Assembly: GCA_963678705.1 (NCBI GenBank)
Contig: OY783208.1
Location: forward strand, 4,464,001 to 4,528,000
Reading direction: 5' to 3'
DNA length: 64,000 nucleotides
DNA from: Panorpa germanica
Lineage: Eukaryota > Arthropoda > Insecta > Mecoptera > Panorpidae
How positions within the stretch are numbered: the first letter of the stretch is position 1; the number at the start of each line of letters is the position of its first letter. Under the pieces are notes generated by a model that searched no databases, was not told where the DNA came from, and saw only the letters and a list, made by a program, of their open reading frames with translations. Positions 36,801 to 46,477 of the stretch are shown here, piece after piece. Position numbers and translations under genes: made by a program.

Positions 36801-39800
36801 ACATTGGCGCAATCATGTCCTTTATAAATATATTTAAATAGATATTTAACGCTTTTAACCGAAGCGCATATTTCCACATTAATATGGCAATTATATTTAT
36901 ACGATAAATATTTATTATATGGAACTATCCAGCGATTATCAACAGCGTATTTAAATTTACAGCCTCTATCAAAAAATGCAATTTTAGATTTATTGTCGCG
37001 ACGCCTGTATAACGGATAGCCGTTTACATTATTTAATGTTTCTGGTTCAAATTCTTTTGGAAAGCGCTTAGTACATTCGAAATTTATCATACATGGCGAT
37101 TTAGGATTAACTGTTCCGCAGGGCCCATGGACGTTACACTTTTTAATAATACTATATAATTCTGGTTCCGTTTCAATATCTGGTATTTCGGCACATACTA
37201 TTTTATCAATAGCTTCGGAATTTCTAATTTTATGCTCACTGTTTAAAATAATTAAAATATGAATATGGGGCAACCCACGTTTTTGAAATTCGACTACAGA
37301 CATCATTGCTGCTACTTTTCCAAAAATGTTGACTTTTAATAAATCGTTTATTAATTCTTTTATTTTTAAATTAAACACTCGAGCAACTAAATCAGGACGA
37401 TGTTCCACACGTTGATTTTCGTTTAAATTACTTTTAATTTCAGGCCATTCTGGATTACAAGTCATTGTAATAAATAAATCAGTAGAACCGAATTTTTGAA
37501 CTATAGACATTGAGTCTAAGTAATTTTGTGTTAATGAGCGAGGACTTCCAACGTAAGAAGATGGTAAAATAACCATACGACCTACAGTCATGCCCTCACT
37601 ACTTGCCCTATTTTGTACGTAATCCATTAAGCCACTGTATAGTTCTAAACGTAATTTTTTCTGACTATTACTATTTCTAATAAAATTTAACCGATTGCTT
37701 TCTACTTTTGAATAAGCATCAACGATATATTGCTGAGTTAATTTACCAGCACTTAAATATGGATTAAATAAATTTGTGCATCTTAGCCGAAAACTATAAA
37801 ATTGCCTATGTGTTACTCTTTTAAGTTTAGTAACATTTAAAAGGTTCTCCGAATAACCTTTTTCACCAGTTGGACACAGAAGAGGATAGATCATTGGATC
37901 GCAGTTTTCATTTAAAATATTGATTGTATACAGATTACTGCCTCTAGGATAGACACAGATATCTCTATTACATGGGGGTAATCCATCAAGACTGGTATAA
38001 ATTAATGCCACTTCATTTGTTGTAGGCAAGTTATAACGCCGTGGATCATTAGATAAGTTTTGCACAATTCGCATTTCGATATCTAATGTATTTCTATTCT
38101 CTAAAGTGGCCTTTTGTTGTTCTGCTTCTTCCACTTCCCTCATCATTTTATACGCATTAGCATAAGGATTAACATTTCTTAAAAGTGTATCTATATCCTT
38201 AAATAATTGTTCATTGCATTCTTTATTTGCATCTACAGCCATTCTATTGATAAAAGCTTCTTCCGGATCTAATATATAAAGTTGTGAATTTTGCGGCCGT
38301 TTTCCATCTGCCGGTCTTGCTGTTGATGTTCTATGATAAATTTGACCACATATCCTAAAACAATAAGGTCCGCGTCCTGGAGGATAATCAATATTGGCTT
38401 CTAGCGAAGCAAATGCAAATGCGCTATTGTATTTTCTAATGTTATTCATAAAATTTTTAGAGTGAGGGTGTACGCCAGACATTAATGTTTGCAGTAGCGT
38501 TGGAAAATCATTAGAAGTAGTTAAAGATACTTTTCCTTTAGAGCAGCACATAGAAAATTTCTTATCTGATGGTCGTTCATCTTTAAAATTAAATGATTTG
38601 CAAAATTGACATAACTGGTCCATTAATCCACATGTGTGTTGCGATATATCTGCAGCTTTGAAATTTTGATAAGCCACACCTAATACAGGTGCAGCTGTTG
38701 TATTGGTGTGACAATTATGTCTTTCTTCAGTATTGATTATAACATTTTCAGCATCTTTTATTTTTCTTCGTAATAATTTTATTTTAATTCTTCTGTCCTC
38801 TAGGCGTTTATTTTCTGTAGATAATTTCCTTTTATCCTTTAAAATTTTTTCTTTTAACTGTTTTTGTTTATCTAACTCGATCTCTTTAGATAGTTTTATA
38901 TTATTTTTTAAAATGTTCCACAAAAGTAAATTTTTTTGTTGCATACAATTTCTATTTAAGCGTTTTTCTCTATGCCAAATTAATTTCTTCAATCTTTGTT
39001 GTCGTTCAACTTTATTTTCATTTTGTATTCTATTTCTTTGATTGACAATTATATTCGCCAACCTTCTTTGCTTGTCTATTTGATTTTCCGTTAACAATCT
39101 GTTTTTTTGATTATAGATAAGTTTTCGTAACCTTTCCTGTCTAGCGATTTTTTTTTCGTTCAGCAATCTTTTATTTTGATTAAATTTTAATTTTTCTAAT
39201 CTTTTCTGTCTAGCGATTTGTTTTTCGTTTAGCAATCTGTTATTTTGATTAAATTTTAGTTTTTCTAACCTTATCTCTCTAGCGATTTGTTTTTCGTTTA
39301 GCAATCTTTTATTTTGATTAAATTTTAGTTTTTCTAACCTTATCTCTCTAGCGATTTGTTTTTCGTTTAGCAATCTTTTATTTCGACTAAATTTTAGTTT
39401 TTCTAACCTTTTCTGTCTGTCGATTTGTTTTTCGTTTAGCAATCTTTTATTTTGATTAAATTTTAGTTTTTCTAACCTTATCTCTCTAGCGATTTGTTTT
39501 TCGTTTAGCAATCTTTTATTTCGACTAAATTTTAGTTTTTCTAACCTTTTCTGTCTGTCGATTTGTTTTTCGTTTAGCAATCTTTTATTTTAATTAAATT
39601 TTAGTTTTTCTAACCTTTTCTGTCTGTCGATTTGTTTTTCGTTTAGCAATCTTTTATTTTGACTAAATTTTACTTTTTCTATCCTTTTCTGTCTGTCGAT
39701 TTGTTTTTCGCTTAGCAATCTTTTATTTTGATTAAATTTTAGTTTGTTCAATCTTCTTTGTTTTACGATCTTGTTTTGTTTTAAGAATGCATTTCTTTTT

Positions 39801-42800
39801 ACCAAATATTCTATTTTCTTTCTTATTTGTTCTTCATTTTTAGATTCCTTAAGTAACCTCTTCTTTTTACTTAATTTTACCTGTTGTAATCGACTCTGTT
39901 TCTTGCAACTTACATTCTTACTTTTTTGCCGTTCACTGCTTCTTCTATTAACTGTGCATAAATCGATTTCTTCCTTGTCTTCTGATATAACTAGTTCTTC
40001 TTCTTCTGTATTTATTACTTCAACAGTTGTAGAAGTAGTTGTAGCAATATTTTTATTAACAGAATTATTTAATGATTTACCTGTTATTTCAACAATACCT
40101 ATATCACCTTCAGTTTTAGCTATAATTATTGGAATAATAACACATAGATTTTCACCGTCATCACAAAAATTATAATAAATCAAATTAAATAAATCCTTCA
40201 AACATTCAAAGCATAACAATACGGCTCGTCCTGTTTGTGGAGTTACGGATTCTCCTTTTAAACCTCTGGCATGAGAATCAAAAAGCCAAAAGTAATTATT
40301 CTGCTTGAAAATTGCAAATGTCTGCTGACATGTTGTAATTAGGCCATTATTAAATTTGTTAAAATAGTTTTCTAATATATTGCAGGTAAATTTGTAACAA
40401 TGTTCTTTACAATCGTTTTTGGTAATCATGGCATTTATATTATCTAACAAGTTATGTCTAATGGAATATTTGACATTTCCAACGGATAATTCAACATTAA
40501 TATCGTCAACCGTCAACAATCGATATGCAGCTTTTTGATAGTTAGCCAAATAGCAATTATCACCTGCATCTAAAATATAGTTTATAACAGGTGAAGTCCA
40601 TTCATGTAACGGAATGGAAGTACTAATGCATATACTAACTAACGCATTTGGGGTACATTGAACACCCCTAGACACAGAAGAATATCTTTTGCTGAATTGA
40701 TTAAAATCTCCACGAATAACAGATAGCGGTGTACTTAAAACTATCTCAGTTTTAGTTTTATGTAAATTTTTTAAACGATTTAAAGTTGTATTCTTCTTTC
40801 GCCCATATCCTAGAACTACTTGAAAAGACATTTTAAAATAATTATATATTTATATATATATATATATATAAACAAAGCAAATAAAAATTATTCTATATTA
40901 TTAAATAATAATATATTACAATAAAAAAATTATTTAAAATAACGAACCATACACCAACAGAATTAAAACTTAATTTTAATAAAATGAGATGATTCCTGAA
41001 ACAACAACGTTAATTATTAGTTTAAAATAGTATTACATATAGTCTAAATTACAATAGTTAGGCGATGAGTCATGCTTTTAAAGGTTCAGCTGTATAAAGC
41101 TACGACACATTAATAATGCACTGTCTCACTCTTATTACTATAAAAATATATAGGAGTGAAATCGATAAAAAATTTAACAGTTATCTGCTGTGTTAGGTAT
41201 AGACTGATGCATAAACGTATGTCTGTGTTTATGTTGTAAACAAATTCAAATTTGTCACATATATTTATTATAATAGATTGAACTGTCAAGTATATTGTCA
41301 AATTTTATAATATTTTGAGCATAAAGTGTGGAAATGTTTAGGTCTTTAAAATGAAAAGCATTGAAATATTTTTGAAATATATTATTTGAAAAATAATGGA
41401 CGAACATTGCCATTAACATTTATAATGCTGGTGAAGTTTAACATAAATATTGGATAATAATTTAAATATTACTTAAAGTTGCAATAGAACTACAATTCCC
41501 GATTGACATGATCCCAATTAGTCTGGATAATTAGAGTACTTTATTACAAACTTTTTTTATACACGTAGAGAACAGCAGAAATATGTAGTATGGTACAGGA
41601 TAAAAATCACTGTGAGTATCAAAAAGCGTTTACTTGATGCTGGTTCGTGTAAAATTCGTAATCGTGTCAAAGCTAAGTCAGAGAATGTATATGGATTTGT
41701 TAAAGATACAGTAATAATGCCATAATAAGCAGTTCATTTATGAGAAGCATTTTCCATGTAAGAATATATTTAGATGTATGCATCAGATGAAGATGAAGCT
41801 TTTATAAAATATATTTTGCTGTTTAATAAGTGAAATGACTTACATCAAATTTTAAAGCAGGGATTCCTTAGCCATACGTCACCGCCGAACTATCGTAATT
41901 TTGACTATATCTATTATATCTTGGGCTTTAATAAATAGCATCATAACATTAAAAAGTTTAATTATGTACAGGTAATATCTGAATATACCTATAATCAAGT
42001 AATGGGTTGCCATTATTAAAAGTGAGAAAAAAGCAACCACAACAAAAGATCCAACCTCTTTACTGTGTAATTGAATATGACCATGATATTTTGATAAATT
42101 AATTCAGTAATAGTGAGTCAAAAGGTTTAGAGAATCTGTCAAGGTATATCGCCTTCATGCTTAGAGAAACGGAGAAACTAATATGCAGTTCTGATTATAC
42201 TGATCCTCTAATTTGTGAGTAGTTCATGTATCCGAGGAAGGGTTAATGAAACCAACAAATGATTTTTTAAGTAAATGTAAAAGAAACCAAAATATACAAA
42301 AAATTTAATGGATTTCATCAGCTGAATGGTCACATCAGCAGTCATTGAGTATTTCAGGTTTACACACATAATATACAATTTGGAAATTAATATTCATATT
42401 ACAGTTTTTTACTTTTACAACTGCATAACAATTCGCATGTTATACAGTTGTTATTAATTTATTTTAACATTCAACATAACATTAACTTTTAGATTCAACA
42501 TTCAAATTTCTGGAAAATGTCAAATTATAAATTTCTTAAAACAGCTATTAAGTAATTTATTTACTCTTACTTAATATTTTTATAGTTGATTCAAAACACA
42601 TTATCGAGTTGAATAAACTGTATCAAATATCTTTCCAAAAATATTTAAATGTTACATGTAATTTGGGACAGATATTTTAACTATGAGATATATATATATT
42701 TAAATTATATTTACATAGCATTACATCTATATCCATATAATCAACAATATTTTATCAAAAAGAAATTCAAATGTCGGTTAATATGTTATAAAATGAACAA

Positions 42801-45800
42801 TATAATACATTTTGACATTAAATAATATATATTTAATTAAATAAAAGAAAATACCTCTTTTGAAATGTATCATAAGCACAAGTTTTCACTTAAATTATTA
42901 TGTATATACTTTCAAATAAATTTATTAAAAGTATTTTTCATATAAGTAAATAAACAATTACAATTCTATCAACGATCACTGTTTAACAAACTGTATAGTT
43001 GAGTTCAATTCTCAGAAGTGAGCTCTTAATGCAAACTGACAAAAATATACTTTTGACATATTAAAAATGCCGCGTATTTTTAAATAATTTTTAACGATAG
43101 TTTTATTTTAAAAACAAATGCAGTGAATCATTATATATATTTGGATAACATAAAATAACACACTTGAAATAACTAAACATATATTACAAAATTCTAATAT
43201 TCCATATAAATAATTAAAATGTTAGAAGGTTCTGTTAAATTATTAAAATCATCTAATACATACATCTTCATTTACTAAATAAATAATATAAATTTCATTA
43301 TTAAGTAACAATTCAAACAAAACATGTTGGAAAAATCTAATAAGAACTATATCTATAAATTTTTTTGTGAAACTATAAGATGAATTAAATACAAGTATTC
43401 CTTATAAACTATTTAGTAACTTATTCTGAATCATTAATATTATTAATAAGTAATGTAACAACATGAATTTATAAAATATGAGTTTGAATTTATTAAATAT
43501 ATACATTTGTGTATCAATACATCAATATACATCTGTAAATTAGTAGCAGTAGTAATTTAACAATTCAAACAAATTCATCTTCATTATAACAGTGTTTAAA
43601 TATAGTATTTTTTATTTAATTTTGAAGATATTATTCTCTTTTCTGAAACTGAATATCGATCATTCAATTCATTAGTGAAGTGATTCTTCTCAGAAAAGTT
43701 AGAATCACAAATATCATTGATAAGTATAACTTGTTGAATACTGCTGCAATCATACAACTCGAATATTGTTATCATAGTTATATCAAAACTCAGTAAAGTA
43801 TGAAGTATAAAACTATGTAAAGTTTATTTAGACTAAACCTTTGAAATGCGAATGAATTTTGACTTACAAGAATATTAAAACAGGCTTCGTTTAATATTGA
43901 ATTTAAATATAATTTAATGTCCATTTTAGTTAAATGTAAATTCTAATCAAAAGGTTGTCATTCCATTAATAATACACTTACAGAACATTGATAAAAATTT
44001 AGTATTTCTATCCATGTTGTTAATTTGTCTCGTTCTAACAAAAATACAATTTTGTTTTAAGGATTGTGTTAATATTCCTTGTGAAAACAATAATGATGAA
44101 ATACTCCATGTTTAACACAGCCCAAATTCAAGTAATATCTGTAAATATTTACAATTACCCAATTATGACATGAATAAAATCATTCTATTCTCTTAGTATT
44201 CTCTGCTTTGTCCTTTCAATCTGAAAAAGAAATTATATTTAAAAGAAATATAAGGTTGAATGAATATTGTACATATTAGTCTACCATATATTTAATATAG
44301 GTCTGCAAGAGTAGTAAAATATATAAATATCAATGCTTGTATACAATATTCTTTTCCTAATTAGTAAATTCATTATAATTAACTTACCTATAACCTCTAT
44401 TGTTTGAAACTTGTAAAAGAAGGAACTAGTTCATTTTCGTATATTGTATGATCCTTGTTCTATACTCCAAACACATCCAAACAAATAGCTACTTAATAGT
44501 TATTACATCACTTTTTAATAATAAATAGACAATACAGATTATGGCTAAAGTTTATCAACAAATAATTTTTGACAGGTGCTAACTATTATCTCTGGTCTAA
44601 CATTACTTATCAAGTTTTTTTTAACTTATCAAGATTCAAACCAATAATAAATTTATGTGATAGGTTAGAATATATAATAAATGAATTTATAATGTTTTTA
44701 TTATCTGCCTTAAGAATGTTTATGTTAAAATAGTTGTGTTTCAAACTGTGCAATATATTATTAAGGTTGGCATCCAGGACCACAGAGGTCAAAATACTTT
44801 GAAATAACTCGCTATATTTTAGGAGATGTTAACAATTAAAATAGTTTTTTTTTACTTTAATTATTAAAGGGATCCATCGTTATAGAAATTTCGTCATGTC
44901 CGCTATAAAGAGATATAATACTTAACACATATATTTTATACATATAACAAATAACTGATCTATTCCTTAATAGTGGGACATGTTACATCATAAATATAGC
45001 CGACATCCGTAGGACTGAAACTTCAATTTAAATTTTTAATTTCTATATCTCCGTCAACATTTAGATATTTAATAAAATAAATACGCTATTATTTCTTTAT
45101 TATCTATTATATTATACCTAAAATATAAGTAAAATTAATACCGATAGTTAATGAATGATAAGTAATATAGGTAATAATGATAAGTTACATGACATTTTAA
45201 AATGGAAATTCCATTAAGGGGAAACAGTACTTCCTTAGCACAACAGTTGAATGTAGATGGCTGCTTAATATTTAAATATATTTACAAAATCGTACTGTCA
45301 AACCTTTATTTAAAAATGGATTATAACATTTTACATCTATTATCTAACGATTCACAAATTTTAAATTCAACTTTGATTATCATATTATAAGTTTTATGTT
45401 GTTTTCGGTGTAAAACAGTGCATGTTGAAAAAAATACGTTTTTCAAAAATATAAAATATGTTCAATTTTTTAAATTTATGCGTTATTTGACCAATTTTTT
45501 GTGTTTGGTTTCAAAATTTGGACATTCTTAAAGTTAATCTATATACAAAAATTCAGCTTTTTATCACATTTTAACCTTCATCAAAAACCACCTCTTGCCG
45601 TCAAATGCTCCATTATTACGCAATCCAAAATTTGAGCTTTCTCCAAAGTTTCTTACCGAGTGCACCAATTTTCTCAGCGCTTCCTATATAACATTTTTAA
45701 TTTCTAAATATTTGAATATGTTTGCATTCAAATGCGTAATACACATGCACAATTTCAACTTTATATCTTATGCATCCTAAGATTTTCCCTGAATTTCCGG

Positions 45801-46410
45801 GAAACAGTGGCGTAGCTACCGCCGTATCAACCTTATCAATAATATGGGGCCCCGGGCTACAAGTGCCCCAAATGTGCATTTTTGTTTATCTTGTGAAAAA
45901 TCTTTACCCATCATTAGGGCCCCCAAACAAATTTGGCACTGCCGGGAAATCCAAAATAAATATTTCTTTACGGGTTATCACTTTTATTTTTTAAGTAGCT
46001 AACTTGTCTGCAATGCTATTAAAGTTGTTGTGTAAGAAAACACGGTTTGACAGAACAATTTTGTAAATACCAATTTTGTAATATTATATATAAATATGTA
46101 AAATTAAATCCATGTTCCTGTGGGGTGCTTAACTAAAGGAGATGTAGTACAGAATTTTTTTTTTGTGTTAGTATATCTAATATTACCTTTTATCTTTGTA
46201 TCCATATATTCGGTTTATTACTCTGCCCCACTACCCCGCTAAGAAAAATATTCTTTAATTTATTTTCGTTAGTAATATTTTAATGTAAACCTGCAAACAA
46301 AATTTTAGCTTTGTATTTACATTTTAGCATTAGAGCCCCTCACATATCTCCGCTACTGAATTAAATTTGACAAATTTTAGTTACGGGAATCTATTTTGTT
46401 TGTATTCAAA

Positions 46411-46477
<67 letters not shown>

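Larger units (their letters stand above)
30332..40860 (-). mobile_element. Autonomous Helitron carrying an extra gene
   Basis: On the minus strand: Rep/helicase gene (34541-40831), satellite array (32942-34440), five-exon SGNH gene (31232-32306), then a 3' end with a perfect stem CGTCGC-TTT-GCGACG (30346-30360), 10 nt and CTAG (30332-30335) followed by T. The 3' end is shared with another copy at 26963. Helitrons move by rolling-circle replication through a HUH nuclease fused to a helicase. The 5' end was not found; it must lie beyond 40831, so the right limit given here is only the end of the gene. That everything from 30332 to 40831 is one element is an inference from order, strand and the flanking direct repeats. 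Confidence 0.65.

Noticed and set aside
41270-41300. Possible 5' end of the large Helitron (TC with a ctattataataa phrase on the minus strand)
   Set aside because: The resemblance to other 5' ends is only a few AT-rich bases; without a second full-length copy the boundary cannot be placed.
41600-42300. Short coding-like phrases suggesting a decayed gene
   Set aside because: No frame extends far enough and no family could be recognised.
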